In this document: positions 11,603 to 19,634 of the stretch, one piece after another | How positions within the stretch are numbered: the first letter of the stretch is position 1 | How the letters are laid out: each line of letters opens with the position of its first letter | Virus record (IMG/VR): IMGVR_UViG_3300029349_000009 | Span: 1,151-26,646 of that record | Direction: 5' to 3' (one strand) | Length of the DNA stretch: 25,496 nt | Source: a virus | Program-made: the position numbers and the translations under genes | Notes under the pieces: generated by a model | Database searches by the model: none | Told to the model about the DNA's origin: nothing | The model's input: only the letters and a program-made list of their open reading frames with translations

Positions 11603-11922
11603 TGCCTTATATGAAAAAAGATAAGAACGGAAATTCTGTACGCGATTATGAAAAAGAATACAATGAGTATCACGCAGACGACAAGCAAAAAAAGCGTAGA
11701 GCAAAAAGAAACTCTGCAAGACGTGAGCTAGAAAAAGAAGGTGTAGTGCGTAAGGGGGACGGCAAGGACGTTGCACATAAACACGCACTAAGTAAAGGTG
11801 GCAGTAATCATAGAAGTAATCTAAAAATAGAGGACAAATCTGCAAATAGGTCGTTCAAAAGAAATGCGGATGGTTCTATGAAATCTGAAACTTCAAAAAG
11901 AGAAAAAAAACGTGGAAGGTAA
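11602..11922 (+). CDS. Small basic HNH-like phage protein
   Basis: 106 residues, very rich in Lys and Arg. It starts MPYMKKDKNGNSVRDYEKEY; a basic helix (KKRRAKRNSARRELEKEG) leads to GDGKDVAHKHALSKGGSN (52-69), then HRSNLKIEDK and SANRSF. I recall this family from T7-like and other podoviruses as 'GKEVDHK.PL..GGSN..SNLR', an HNH-like fold. Here the usual Asp of the DH pair is Ala (VAH), so nuclease activity may be lost. A role in DNA packaging or binding is possible. TAATG coupling joins it to the small terminase, with GGGAGG upstream. Its C-terminal half is duplicated as a fragment at 12432-12539, after the HNH endonuclease gene. Confidence 0.65.
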   Translation: MPYMKKDKNGNSVRDYEKEYNEYHADDKQKKRRAKRNSARRELEKEGVVRKGDGKDVAHKHALSKGGSNHRSNLKIEDKSANRSFKRNADGSMKSETSKREKKRGR

Positions 11923-12433
11923 TTGTTCTATTTGTTTACAGTTTTCTTTACTAGCTTCTGCAAACATCTCAAAAAAAACAGGAAAGCGTCTTTATAGGTC
12001 TTGGTGTGAAAAGTGTGAAAAAGATCGCAAAACAAAATGGCGATTAAATAATAAAGATAAGTGGAATAAAAAAAGCAAAGAATGGTCAGAGAAAAACAAA
12101 GGTAAATCCAAAGAAATAAAGAAAAAGTGGAGAGACGCCAATAAAGACAAAATGAAACTTGCTAAAAGAAAATGGGGAATAGGTAATAAAGAAAAACTAA
12201 AAGCATATGTAAACATGCGTAAAAAAAGAGTAAAACAAGCAACGCCAAAGTGGTTAAGCGAATTTCACAAGTTATGGTTGTTTGAAATTTATCATTTAGC
12301 TCAAATTACACATATGCAAGTAGATCACATTGTTCCAATAAACAACAAAGATGTTTGCGGGCTGCACGTTCCGTGGAATTTACAATTACTGACTGCTAAA
12401 GAAAACTATGCAAAATCAAACAAATTGCAGTAA
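11912..12433 (+). CDS. HNH homing-type endonuclease (inserted)
   Basis: 173 residues from a GTG at 11912, the only plausible start because an in-frame stop lies just upstream. N-terminal Cys5/Cys8 and Cys32/Cys35 make a zinc-finger-like pair. A long Lys-rich linker with Trp repeats (KWRLNNKDKWNKKSKEWSE, KKWRDANKDK, KRKWGIGNKEK) probably contacts DNA, like the NUMOD-type repeats of homing enzymes. The C-terminal HNH has VDHIVP (137-142), GLHVPWNLQLL (150-160) and ENYAKSN (164-170). It is very AT-rich. Free-standing HNH genes in phages spread by cutting DNA lacking them. Its insertion site is marked by a displaced gene fragment right after its stop. Confidence 0.85.
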   Translation: MEGNCSICLQFSLLASANISKKTGKRLYRSWCEKCEKDRKTKWRLNNKDKWNKKSKEWSEKNKGKSKEIKKKWRDANKDKMKLAKRKWGIGNKEKLKAYVNMRKKRVKQATPKWLSEFHKLWLFEIYHLAQITHMQVDHIVPINNKDVCGLHVPWNLQLLTAKENYAKSNKLQ

Positions 12434-12539
12434 GCGCCCATTAAGTAAAGGTGGGGGCAATCATAGGTCTAATTTACGTGCTGTACCTGCTTCTAAAAAT
12501 AGGTCGTTTGCTCGTACTAAAAACGGAAAAATGAAATAA
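12432..12539 (+). pseudogene. Displaced 3' fragment of the basic HNH-like gene
   Basis: In a frame different from the HNH gene, 35 codons read KRPLSKGGGNHRSNL, then RAVPASKNRSFARTKNGKMK and TAA. It lines up with residues 60-95 of the 106-aa protein (KHALSKGGSNHRSNL... NRSF), 12 of 15 identical over the first block, and shares DNA such as TAAGTAAAGGTGG. It has no start codon or SD and begins within 2 bases of the end of the HNH gene. The simplest reading is a remnant of the original gene's 3' end left behind when the HNH gene arrived together with a new copy of that gene. Confidence 0.75.
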
Positions 12540-12586
12540 TGGCTAAAATGAGTGCTGCGTATTGGGCTGATAAAGTTAAGTGGTGA
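12539..12586 (+). CDS. Possible 15-aa peptide
   Basis: ATG overlaps the stop of the displaced fragment (TAATG) and encodes MAKMSAAYWADKVKW, then TGA. The TAATG arrangement suggests that before the HNH insertion a short coupled gene, or a now-truncated longer one, followed the basic HNH-like gene. No SD of its own and no similarity is recognised. Low confidence. Confidence 0.2.
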   Translation: MAKMSAAYWADKVKW

Positions 12587-12607
12587 TTTAACAAAAAAGG
12601 ATATAAA

Positions 12608-13036
12608 ATGAGTGTAAGACTTGTAGGGATTGATGTTTTGAGTGGCGCAGAAAACCAAGTACGCGTTCACGGCAACGCATTAAACGTAGCAGTCACTGGC
12701 GCTACTTCTTTAACAAATGCCTTGTGTCCAGCCACTCCCGCAGCACAACAAATTAAAGGCGCTGCTGGACGGTTATTTGGGCTTACTTTAGCTAATAACT
12801 CGGCTACAACTAAATGGGTTAAGATTTTTAACTCTTTAAGTGCTTCTGTTGTTCCGGGCACTACTGCTGCTCTCACTGAGATTGACATTCCCCCTAACCA
12901 AGTTTTAGAATGTAGGTGGGAAGGCGGTATTGCTTTTAGCACTGGTATTACAATAATGATTACAGGCGGTTTAGGTTTAACTAATAATACAGCAGTGACG
13001 TTAGGTGACGTTACTGGATTCACCACCTTCGCATAA
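12608..13036 (+). CDS. Putative virion (decoration-like) protein, 142 aa
   Basis: 142 residues, mostly beta with Ala/Thr/Gly-rich segments and no charged helices. Residues about 52-75 (AAGRLFGLTLANNSATTKWV) and 105-120 (GGIAFSTGITIMITGG), ending in a DVTG-type C-terminus, match a family of small phage proteins I recall ('NSSAT.R.VK.Y... P.G.....GIAFSTGI...ITGG..D.D'). These are found among virion proteins and probably form a jelly-roll or Ig-like fold. AGGA lies 7 bases upstream of the ATG. Lying immediately before the large terminase, it could be a capsid decoration or head-fiber component. The family recall is moderate and the virion role is inferred. Confidence 0.6.
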   Translation: MSVRLVGIDVLSGAENQVRVHGNALNVAVTGATSLTNALCPATPAAQQIKGAAGRLFGLTLANNSATTKWVKIFNSLSASVVPGTTAALTEIDIPPNQVLECRWEGGIAFSTGITIMITGGLGLTNNTAVTLGDVTGFTTFA

Positions 13037-13044
13037 GAGGATAT

Positions 13045-13125
13045 GTGACAATAGAGAAGTTAATTGATCTAGAGCTTGCAACTACGCAAAAAACTTTCAA
13101 TGCGCTCAACTCTATAAACATTTAA
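13045..13125 (+). CDS. Possible 26-aa peptide with GTG start
   Basis: GTG at 13045 is preceded by GAGG at a 4-base spacing and reads MTIEKLIDLELATTQKTFNA, then LNSINI and TAA. It is amphipathic and helical. It fills half of the 152-base gap before the large terminase. Support is limited to the SD and coherent composition, so it could be chance or a translated leader. Confidence 0.25.
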   Translation: MTIEKLIDLELATTQKTFNALNSINI

Positions 13126-13149
13126 TAAACGTAGTGATACATAAAACAA

Positions 13150-13168
13150 AGGGGTAGATTTTACCTCT
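13150..13168 (+). promoter_or_regulatory. Hairpin 20 bases before the large terminase start
   Basis: AGGGGTA (13150-13156), GATTT, TACCTCT (13162-13168) is a 7-bp stem with one G-U pair and no U-run. It contains the only SD-like GGGG near the large-terminase start, about 33 bases from ATG 13189, which otherwise has no SD. It may control or bring ribosomes to the start, or mark an RNA processing site. Confidence 0.3.
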
Positions 13169-13188
13169 GCCTATACAACCAAGCCCAC

Positions 13189-14733
13189 ATGGTCGTTAAA
13201 AAGAAACAATTAGACAAACAAGCCATACGTGAGGCTGCTGAGGCTGATTTAGAGACTTTTATTCGTCTTATAGCGCCCCATCGTGTATTAGGAGACATTC
13301 ATTCTGAACTTTGCCGCTGGTGGACTAGAGATGACGCAAAAGATAACCAACTTCTTTTATTGCCGCGTGATCATGGCAAAAGTGCTATGGTTGCCTATCG
13401 TGTGGCATGGTGGATTACAAAGCATCCTGATACCACTGTCTTATATGTATCTGCAACAGCTAACTTAGCAGAAAAACAATTAAAGTTTATTAAGGACATT
13501 TTTACTAGCGACACTTATAAGTTTTATTGGCCTGAAATGGTTAATGAGCAAGAAGGTCGCAGAGAAAAGTGGACTGAGGGTGAAATTGCTATTGACCACC
13601 CTAAAAGGAAAGAAGAGGGTGTACGTGACCCAACTATTAAAGCTGCTGGTATTGGTGCTAACGTCACTGGTATGCACTGTAGTTTGGCTGTTTTGGATGA
13701 CGTTGTTGTTCCCGATAATGCTTATACTGAAAAGGGAAGGGACGATGTTAAGTCGTACTACTCGCAGCTATCGTCTATTGAGACAACGGGGTCTAAAGAG
13801 TGGGTCGTAGGTACTCGATACCATCCGGGTGATTTGTATAAAGACTTGATGGAAATGACAGAAACCTATTATGACGCTGAAAAAGATGAAGATGTGGAAG
13901 TGCCTGTCTATGAAGTGTTTGAGCGTGTTGTAGAAACTGATGGTGAGTTTCTATGGCCTAAACAACGTAGAGCAGATGGAAAGACATTTGGGTTTGACGA
14001 AAAAGAATTAGCGCGTAAAAAAGCAAAATACTTAGACATTACGCAATTCTTTGCTCAATACTACAATAACCCCAATGCGTCTGAAAATGCCATTATAGAC
14101 AGAAGCAGGTTTAATTATTATGAGCGAGAATCGGTAACTAACGTAAGTGGTGCGTGGTACATAGGCGATAAACTTATCAATGTGTTTGCCGCTATGGACT
14201 TTGCGTACACAATAAATACAGGTTCAGATTTTACCGTGATTCTGATACTAGGCGTAGATGAGGATAATTATTTGTATGTCTTAGACATTGAAAGATTTAA
14301 GACAAACAAGATTAGCGTCATGTATGACAAAGTAGAAAGAATGTATCGTAAATGGCGCTTTAGAAAAATACGGTGCGAAGTGTCAGGGATGCAAAAGATT
14401 ATTGTGTCTCAATTCAAAGATTACATGAGAAGTCAGAACATAGTGTTTTCTATTGATGAGTACACCCCACCTAGAAACGTAAAAAAAGAAGAACGTATTT
14501 CAGCTATTTTGGAGCCACGTTATCAACATGGGTTTGTCTTTCATTACAAAGGCGGAAACTGTTCTCTGTTGGAAGAAGAACTCATAATGAATCATCCTGA
14601 GCATGACGACATAAAAGACGCTTTAGCATCGTGTGTTGAAATAGCTAAACCGCCCATTTCTTCACGTAGGTCTAAAGATAAAAGCAATGTAATAGAATTT
14701 TCTTCGCGCTTTGGAGGCGTTAGATTTCGATGA
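13189..14733 (+). CDS. Terminase large subunit
   Basis: 514 residues, normal size. The ATPase domain has Walker A LPRDHGKS (58-65), a TVLYVSATANLAEKQ segment after it, and Walker B SLAVLDDVV (165-173). The RNase H-like nuclease domain has FAAMDFAYT (333-341, Asp337), CEVSG (396-400) and EHDDIKDALA (471-480), which supply the acidic metal-binding residues. The enzyme cuts concatemeric phage DNA and drives it into the prohead through the portal encoded next (ATGA overlap). The start lacks a normal SD; a hairpin lies just upstream. All catalytic motifs are intact. Confidence 0.93.
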   Translation: MVVKKKQLDKQAIREAAEADLETFIRLIAPHRVLGDIHSELCRWWTRDDAKDNQLLLLPRDHGKSAMVAYRVAWWITKHPDTTVLYVSATANLAEKQLKFIKDIFTSDTYKFYWPEMVNEQEGRREKWTEGEIAIDHPKRKEEGVRDPTIKAAGIGANVTGMHCSLAVLDDVVVPDNAYTEKGRDDVKSYYSQLSSIETTGSKEWVVGTRYHPGDLYKDLMEMTETYYDAEKDEDVEVPVYEVFERVVETDGEFLWPKQRRADGKTFGFDEKELARKKAKYLDITQFFAQYYNNPNASENAIIDRSRFNYYERESVTNVSGAWYIGDKLINVFAAMDFAYTINTGSDFTVILILGVDEDNYLYVLDIERFKTNKISVMYDKVERMYRKWRFRKIRCEVSGMQKIIVSQFKDYMRSQNIVFSIDEYTPPRNVKKEERISAILEPRYQHGFVFHYKGGNCSLLEEELIMNHPEHDDIKDALASCVEIAKPPISSRRSKDKSNVIEFSSRFGGVRFR

Positions 14734-16481
14734 ATGATAACATTGAAGTAGATAGTTTTGATGCAGACCATCTAGCCACAAAGATTGCTGATATGTGGCA
14801 GAGATGGGATTCTGATAGGTTAGAGTGGAAAACAGACAAACAAGAACTACGTCAATACTTGTTTGCTACGGATACTCGTAAAACCTCTAATGGTGCTGTC
14901 ACTAGCTGGAATAACTCTACAGTGTCGCCTAAACTAACGCAGATACGAGACAATCTCCATGCTAACTACATGGCAGCCTTGTTTCCATCTCAGGATTGGT
15001 TTTTTTGGCAGTCGGATGACAAGTCAGCCTCTATGATGAGCAAACGTCAGGCTATTGAAGCCTACATGCGTAAAAAACTCAAAGAAGATAGGTTTGATTT
15101 GTTGGTTGAACAACTTGTATTGGACTATATTGACTATGGCAATGTTATCGTTACTTATGATTTTGTTCGGGATATTTACTCTGGCGCTAATGCCAACATT
15201 GTAAAAAAATATGTAGGCCCACGCGCCTATCGTGTTTCTCCTAACGATGTTGTCTTTAATCCGGTAGCTTCCTCGTTTTCTCAAACCCCGTTAATTCGCC
15301 GTATGTTAAAAAGCATTGGCGATGTAATGCAAGATATTGATACAAAGCCAAATTTAGGATATAATAAAAATATCTTAAAAAAGGCTCTTAAATTACGTTC
15401 AAGAATAATAGATGACCCTGAAATCAAAAAAGAAATCAATCTGAACATTGAAGGCTTTGGTAGTTTAGAAGAATACCTTAGTTCTGATATGGTGGAATTG
15501 CTAGAGTTTTGGGGTGACATTTACGACACTAAGACTCAAAAACTACACAAAAACAAAGTAATCACTGTTATTGACCGTCGCTGGATTATTCGCAATGAGG
15601 ATAACCCGCTATGGACAGCACATAAGCCATTCTACCATTGTGGCTGGCGTGTTCGGTCAGATAACTTATGGGCGCAAGGACCACTAGACCAGCTAGTAGG
15701 TTTGCAGTACCGTATAGACCATTTAGAGAACCTTAAAGCCGATGTTTTTGATTTAATAGCCTACCCTATTATCAAGCGAAAAGGAACGACTGTAGAGGAT
15801 TTTGAGTACCATCCCGGTGCTGAAATCAATTGTGGTGACGAGGGTGACGTAGAGTTTATGCGTCCAGACACTACAGCGCTAAATGCAGACATTCAGATTC
15901 AAGAACTTATGAATCGAATGGAAGAATTAGCTGGCGCACCTAAGCAAGCAATGGGTATCCGTACTCCCGGTGAAAAAACCAAATATGAAGTACAAGCACT
16001 AGAAAACGCAGCAGGTCGCATATTCCAACATAAAGTGGCTTGGTTTGAAAAGAATGTAATAGAGCCTTTGTTGAATGGTATGTTGGCAGAAGCGGCTAGA
16101 AACTTTGACACTGTAGAGCAGATAAAGGTACTAGACGATGAAACAGGAGCAGAAATCTTTTTGGAAGTCACTAAAGAGGATTTGCAAGCGTCTGGCAAGC
16201 TGTATCCTATTGGCGCTCGTCATTTTGCACAGCAAGCTAAGTTTGTCCAAGAACTCGCCCAAACAATAGCGACTATTCAAGCATGGCCTGAATTAAAAGT
16301 ACACATGAGTGCTAAGAATGCAGCTAAAGCGCTAGATGAGAATTTAGGATGGAGCAACTACGGTTTATTCAGAGACCACGCAATGATATTTGAACAAGCG
16401 CAGACACAACGCTTAATAAACCAACAGCAAGAAGATTTACAAACAGAACAGCAATTACCAGTGGAGCAACCTGAACAATGA
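14730..16481 (+). CDS. Portal (head-tail connector) protein
   Basis: 583 residues, in the range of podovirus portals. The N-terminal part is helical (ADHLATKIADMWQRWDSDRL) with NLHANYMAALFPSQDWFFW at about 79-97. A central wing/clip region follows with LWAQGPLDQLVGLQYRIDHL, then the signature QIQELMNRMEELAGAPKQAM and GIRTPGEKTKYEVQAL. This matches portal proteins where this helix lines the channel, and a helical barrel-like, Gln-rich C-terminus ends QQQEDLQTEQQLPVEQPEQ. The product forms a ring of 12 at one capsid vertex for DNA entry and tail attachment. It overlaps the large terminase (ATGA) and the next gene (ATGA). Confidence 0.88.
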   Translation: MNDNIEVDSFDADHLATKIADMWQRWDSDRLEWKTDKQELRQYLFATDTRKTSNGAVTSWNNSTVSPKLTQIRDNLHANYMAALFPSQDWFFWQSDDKSASMMSKRQAIEAYMRKKLKEDRFDLLVEQLVLDYIDYGNVIVTYDFVRDIYSGANANIVKKYVGPRAYRVSPNDVVFNPVASSFSQTPLIRRMLKSIGDVMQDIDTKPNLGYNKNILKKALKLRSRIIDDPEIKKEINLNIEGFGSLEEYLSSDMVELLEFWGDIYDTKTQKLHKNKVITVIDRRWIIRNEDNPLWTAHKPFYHCGWRVRSDNLWAQGPLDQLVGLQYRIDHLENLKADVFDLIAYPIIKRKGTTVEDFEYHPGAEINCGDEGDVEFMRPDTTALNADIQIQELMNRMEELAGAPKQAMGIRTPGEKTKYEVQALENAAGRIFQHKVAWFEKNVIEPLLNGMLAEAARNFDTVEQIKVLDDETGAEIFLEVTKEDLQASGKLYPIGARHFAQQAKFVQELAQTIATIQAWPELKVHMSAKNAAKALDENLGWSNYGLFRDHAMIFEQAQTQRLINQQQEDLQTEQQLPVEQPEQ

Positions 16482-16729
16482 ATACTCTTTTGATGAAGCA
16501 TAAACCAGAGGATGTCTCAAAAGAAGATTTTGAAGGTTTGTGGGCTAATGCGGGTTATACGCTTAGACCGCTTTACAACGTAGTTTTAGAACTCAAGAAA
16601 AATTCTCAAGGCATTAAGCGTGAGGATTTTGATTGCCCAAACCATTACGCAAAACTCGCTTATGAAGGTGGTTTGTGTAATGCTTATGACAAAATCTTGG
16701 CTTTGTTACCCGATTCAGCTAAGAACTAA
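16478..16729 (+). CDS. Conserved small phage hypothetical, 83 aa
   Basis: 83 residues, with EDFEGLWANAGYTLRPLYNV and then DFDCPNHYAKLAYEGGLCNA as a conserved-looking core, predicted helical. I recall 'CPNHY.KLAYE.G...AY..IL.LLP' from small proteins encoded between portal and scaffold genes in podoviruses, function unknown. It has ATGA coupling to the portal gene and ends 16 bases before the scaffold start. A virion or assembly role is inferred only from position. Confidence 0.7.
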   Translation: MNTLLMKHKPEDVSKEDFEGLWANAGYTLRPLYNVVLELKKNSQGIKREDFDCPNHYAKLAYEGGLCNAYDKILALLPDSAKN

Positions 16730-16745
16730 CTTTTAGGAGACTTCC

Positions 16746-17483
16746 TTGACCGAGGAAACCATTTTTTCCGCTGAAAGTACCAACAATCAGCAAGCCGTTG
16801 CAACTACCCAAGAGCAACAAAACTATCTAACCTCATTGGTTGGAGACACACAAAAATACAAGACACCCGAAGAATTAGCTAAGGCTTATGTCAACGCTGA
16901 CCAGCATATCTTAGAGTTAAAAGAGAAGCTACGTCAAGCAGAAGCTAAAGCAGTAGAAGCTAAAACTATTGATGATGTCTTGGAGCGTATTACGTCTAAC
17001 AAGGATACTTCAACAGAAGAAACCCCTTCTGCTGTTCAGTCGATTAACCCCGAAGAACTAGAAGTCCTAGTAGAGAAAACGCTTAAAAAGAAACAGCAAA
17101 CGGACACCCGTGAAGCAAATCTTTTAGCGGCTGATAAAGCCATGAAAGAAAAGTTTGGTGAAAAAGCAGTGGAAGTGTTTAAGCAAGAAGCTGACACCCC
17201 TGAAAAAGCCAAAGTGCTGATGGAACTGGCTGCTGTTGACCCTAATAAGTTTGTGGCTATTTTTGCTAGTGGCTCTATTGTCACTAACACTATGGACACT
17301 GGTTCTTCTGTTACTACAAGTGTTAAAGACATAGCAAGAGGAAACCGCGAGAACATTGAAGGTACTAAGGAATGGGCGGCTAAACTCCGCAAAGAAAACC
17401 CTAGCTACTATTGGTCTAGCAATTTTCAAGCTAAGTTTCAAAACATGGTAACTAAGAATCCTTCTCTCTATTTTGGAAATTAA
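16746..17483 (+). CDS. Capsid scaffolding protein (TTG start)
   Basis: 245 residues, acidic and highly helical: a Gln/Thr-rich disordered N-terminus, a coiled-coil segment (HILELKEKLRQAEAKAVEAK), a linker with EETPSAV, another helical stretch (VEKTLKKKQQTDTREANLLA), and a C-terminal part ending WSSNFQAKFQNMVTKNPSLYFGN. The size, composition and position between portal and major capsid are those of podovirus scaffolds, whose C-terminus binds the coat. The start is an unusual TTG at 16746, chosen because AGGAG lies 7 bases upstream and no ATG or GTG fits. TTG may reduce expression relative to the coat protein. Confidence 0.85.
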   Translation: MTEETIFSAESTNNQQAVATTQEQQNYLTSLVGDTQKYKTPEELAKAYVNADQHILELKEKLRQAEAKAVEAKTIDDVLERITSNKDTSTEETPSAVQSINPEELEVLVEKTLKKKQQTDTREANLLAADKAMKEKFGEKAVEVFKQEADTPEKAKVLMELAAVDPNKFVAIFASGSIVTNTMDTGSSVTTSVKDIARGNRENIEGTKEWAAKLRKENPSYYWSSNFQAKFQNMVTKNPSLYFGN

Positions 17484-17495
17484 GGAGCATTTACT

Positions 17496-18464
17496 ATGGC
17501 TGGTTTTGATTATGCAAAGGTAAATGAGCATCTAGTACGGACAGAAGTTTGGTCAAACGAACTGAAAGAAGTCCTGCAAGAGATGCTCATTGGTACTAAA
17601 TATGTGCGTTTTTTGGAAGGTTTTGGCGATGGCAACCAATTAACCATTCCTTCTCTTGGTGAATTGCCTGTACGTCAAGCAGACGAAGATAGCCCTGCTG
17701 CTTACGATTCTGCTGACACTGGTGAGTTTACTTTCTCAATTGATCGTTATCCTGAAGTTGCTACGTTCATTACTGATCGCGCAAAACAAGATAGCTTTTA
17801 TTACCAACAATTGATTGGTAGCTTCCCCGGCAAGATGCGTCGCGCCATTGACGAAAACCTTGAAACTGGTGTAATGTCTTTGGCTAACACCCAAACGCTG
17901 AACGATGCTAACAGCATTAACGGCGCACCACATCGCTTTATTGCTTCGGGTACTACTAACACTACGTTGTCGTTAGATGATTTTGCTAAAGCTAAGTTTT
18001 CTTTGGACAAAGCATCTGCTTATGGCGCTCGTGTTGCTATTATTGACCCGTCGCAAGAGTATGTTTTGAATACTTTGACCAATTTGGTTCAGGTTCAGAA
18101 CAACCCGCAATTTGAAGGCATTGTTACTTCTGGCATGACTGCTACGGGTTCTATGCGCTTTATCCGCAACATCTATGGCTTTGATGTGTACGTTAGCAAC
18201 TTCCTTGCTACGCCCACTGACACTGCTATTAACGCAGATGCTCGTGGTAGCATTAGTACCCCTGCTAACCCACGTACCAACATCTTTATGGCTGTTGGCG
18301 GCGATTTGACCCCGTTTGTAGGCGCTTGGAGACAAATGCCACGCATCGAGTATGAACGCAATAAAGATATGCGTCGTGATGAATATGTCATGAACGCACG
18401 TTACGGCTTAAAGCTGTATCGTCCAGAATGCTTGGTATCTGTTATTTCTCGTTCAACCATTTAA
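17496..18464 (+). CDS. Major capsid protein (HK97 fold)
   Basis: 322 residues. The N-terminal arm (MAGFDYAKVNEHLVRTEVWS) is followed by the E-loop region with strands (TFSIDRYPEVATFITDRAKQ), a long spine helix (YYQQLIGSFPGKMRRAIDEN) and the P-domain. The A-domain has ARVAIIDPSQEYVLNTL and IRNIYGFDVYVSNFL, and the end is EYVMNARYGLKLYRPECLVS. This order and the 'Y.P...AI....G..V..P.....R..A...G' features fit T7-like and related HK97-fold coat proteins. TAAGGAG lies 8 bases upstream of the ATG, the strongest SD among the late genes. It is followed by a decoration-like gene and then a strong terminator. Confidence 0.92.
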   Translation: MAGFDYAKVNEHLVRTEVWSNELKEVLQEMLIGTKYVRFLEGFGDGNQLTIPSLGELPVRQADEDSPAAYDSADTGEFTFSIDRYPEVATFITDRAKQDSFYYQQLIGSFPGKMRRAIDENLETGVMSLANTQTLNDANSINGAPHRFIASGTTNTTLSLDDFAKAKFSLDKASAYGARVAIIDPSQEYVLNTLTNLVQVQNNPQFEGIVTSGMTATGSMRFIRNIYGFDVYVSNFLATPTDTAINADARGSISTPANPRTNIFMAVGGDLTPFVGAWRQMPRIEYERNKDMRRDEYVMNARYGLKLYRPECLVSVISRSTI

Positions 18465-18480
18465 TTGAAAGGATAATAAC

Positions 18481-18963
18481 ATGACTCGTGCATCTACTTG
18501 GACTAACGCCGATGGCTTGATTGTCGGCTTTGGTCCTAATGCTATTGACTTTGACAGTGTAGGCGCTGTGTTGACTGACAGCAACGAAAAAGAACTCACT
18601 TTTGTTCTCGACGGTGAAAAGTTTTCTGGTGGTGTGTATCAGTTTGTAACCACTGAAGCCTTGCCTGTTGGTGCTTCTCCTGTTTCTGCTTCGGTGCGTG
18701 TAAGTGAAGTGTTTGTATTAGGCGGCACTACTCCCACGATTCAGATTGGTACTTCTGGTACTGGTGCTGCTGCTGTGTTTGGTGCTCTTTCTGAGGCTAA
18801 CGCAGAAGCACTTGGCACTTACCTGCTGTCTCCTACGACTACGCCGTTGACTTCTACCACTGCTGGTAACTTGCGTGTATCGCTTGGCGGTACTACGCCT
18901 ACCGTTACTGCTGCTGGTCGTGCAACTGTAACCGTCACTTATCGTATTAACCCCGCTAAGTAA
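18481..18963 (+). CDS. Putative capsid decoration or minor head protein
   Basis: 160 residues starting MTRASTWTNADGLIVGFGPN, Thr/Ala/Gly/Val-rich and almost entirely beta. It has Pro-Thr repeats (GGTTPTIQIGTSGTGAAA; GGTTPTVTAAGRATVTVTYR) suggesting a duplicated beta motif: GGTTPT occurs at about residues 81-86 and 136-141. Small beta-rich proteins beginning 'RASTWTNADGL.VGFG' are, as I recall, found next to coat genes of podoviruses and are probably virion proteins that decorate the capsid. The SD is AAGGA 7 bases upstream. It lies 16 bases after the coat gene and just before the terminator at 18972, so it should be made at a similar level to the coat. Confidence 0.65.
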   Translation: MTRASTWTNADGLIVGFGPNAIDFDSVGAVLTDSNEKELTFVLDGEKFSGGVYQFVTTEALPVGASPVSASVRVSEVFVLGGTTPTIQIGTSGTGAAAVFGALSEANAEALGTYLLSPTTTPLTSTTAGNLRVSLGGTTPTVTAAGRATVTVTYRINPAK

Positions 18964-18971
18964 TAGGAGCT

Positions 18972-19000
18972 AGGGGCGGGGGAAACCTCGCCTCTTTTTA
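18972..19000 (+). terminator. Intrinsic terminator after the capsid genes
   Basis: AGGGGCGGGG (18972-18981), GAAA loop, CCTCGCCTCT (18986-18995): a 10-bp GC-rich stem with two G-U pairs and a stable tetraloop, followed by TTTT(ATA). This is the strongest intrinsic terminator in the window. Its place, after the coat genes and before the tail-tube genes, is the same as Tphi after gene 10 in T7, where partial read-through sets high coat and lower tail expression. Confidence 0.8.
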
Positions 19001-19001
19001 T

Positions 19002-19634
19002 ATGCCTAATATACAACATTCTGCTATTGCAGACCCCAACATACATGAGCCTAAAGGCATTACAACGGCTTCCAATAGACAAGTGTATAAAGCTAATGGG
19101 AGTGGTTCAGGTGGGTGGACGCGCTTAACTGAAGCCGATTTAGACTTTTCTAGCGCCTCTAATAACCTATTTGGTTGGAATGACATTCACGATAGCCTAT
19201 ACACTTCTGGTTCACCTCGTGCTATTAGTTCTGGCTCTCGCACACAACTTACTAACAATTCTCTTGACGCATCTACTGATGTTACTCGATTGGGCGCTAT
19301 TTGGTCAACTGTAAACAATAACTTTCTAATAAATGACCTTAACGCTCTTTACATTATTCGCGTGAATTGCCGTATTACCGCTGCTGCCGCTGCCAGCTCA
19401 CCTTATATTTGTCTATTTGAATTGCAAAGCGCTGCTGGTCCCACTGTTGTTGCTGGTCAAACAGTGTTTATTAAAGGTGGTAGTAATGTCAATCAAGTGT
19501 CATTTCCTTTTGTCATTCCAATGAAGTCTGCTATTAACAACCAGACATTGACGATTTTTGTTACTCCAGACACTAACATTAACTTATACGACACTGAATT
19601 TTTAATTCAGCGTAATTATAGGGAATCTAACTAA
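19002..19634 (+). CDS. Virion structural protein (head or tail fiber-like), 210 aa
   Basis: 210 residues. The N-terminus MPNIQHSAIADPNIHEPKGI is a signature I know from phage virion proteins ('HEPKG..TA....VYVA.G.GSG.W'), followed by a GSGSGGWTRL turn. The rest is a beta-rich C-terminal domain (LYIIRVNCRITAAAA, ICLFELQSAAG, FPFVIPMKSAI, LYDTEFLIQRN) like a small jelly-roll found in phage fibers. It starts 2 bases after the terminator U-run with no SD of its own, so translation may depend on read-through RNA folding or a leaderless-like start. The product probably joins head or tail decoration. The exact place in the virion is unknown. Confidence 0.65.
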   Translation: MPNIQHSAIADPNIHEPKGITTASNRQVYKANGSGSGGWTRLTEADLDFSSASNNLFGWNDIHDSLYTSGSPRAISSGSRTQLTNNSLDASTDVTRLGAIWSTVNNNFLINDLNALYIIRVNCRITAAAAASSPYICLFELQSAAGPTVVAGQTVFIKGGSNVNQVSFPFVIPMKSAINNQTLTIFVTPDTNINLYDTEFLIQRNYRESN

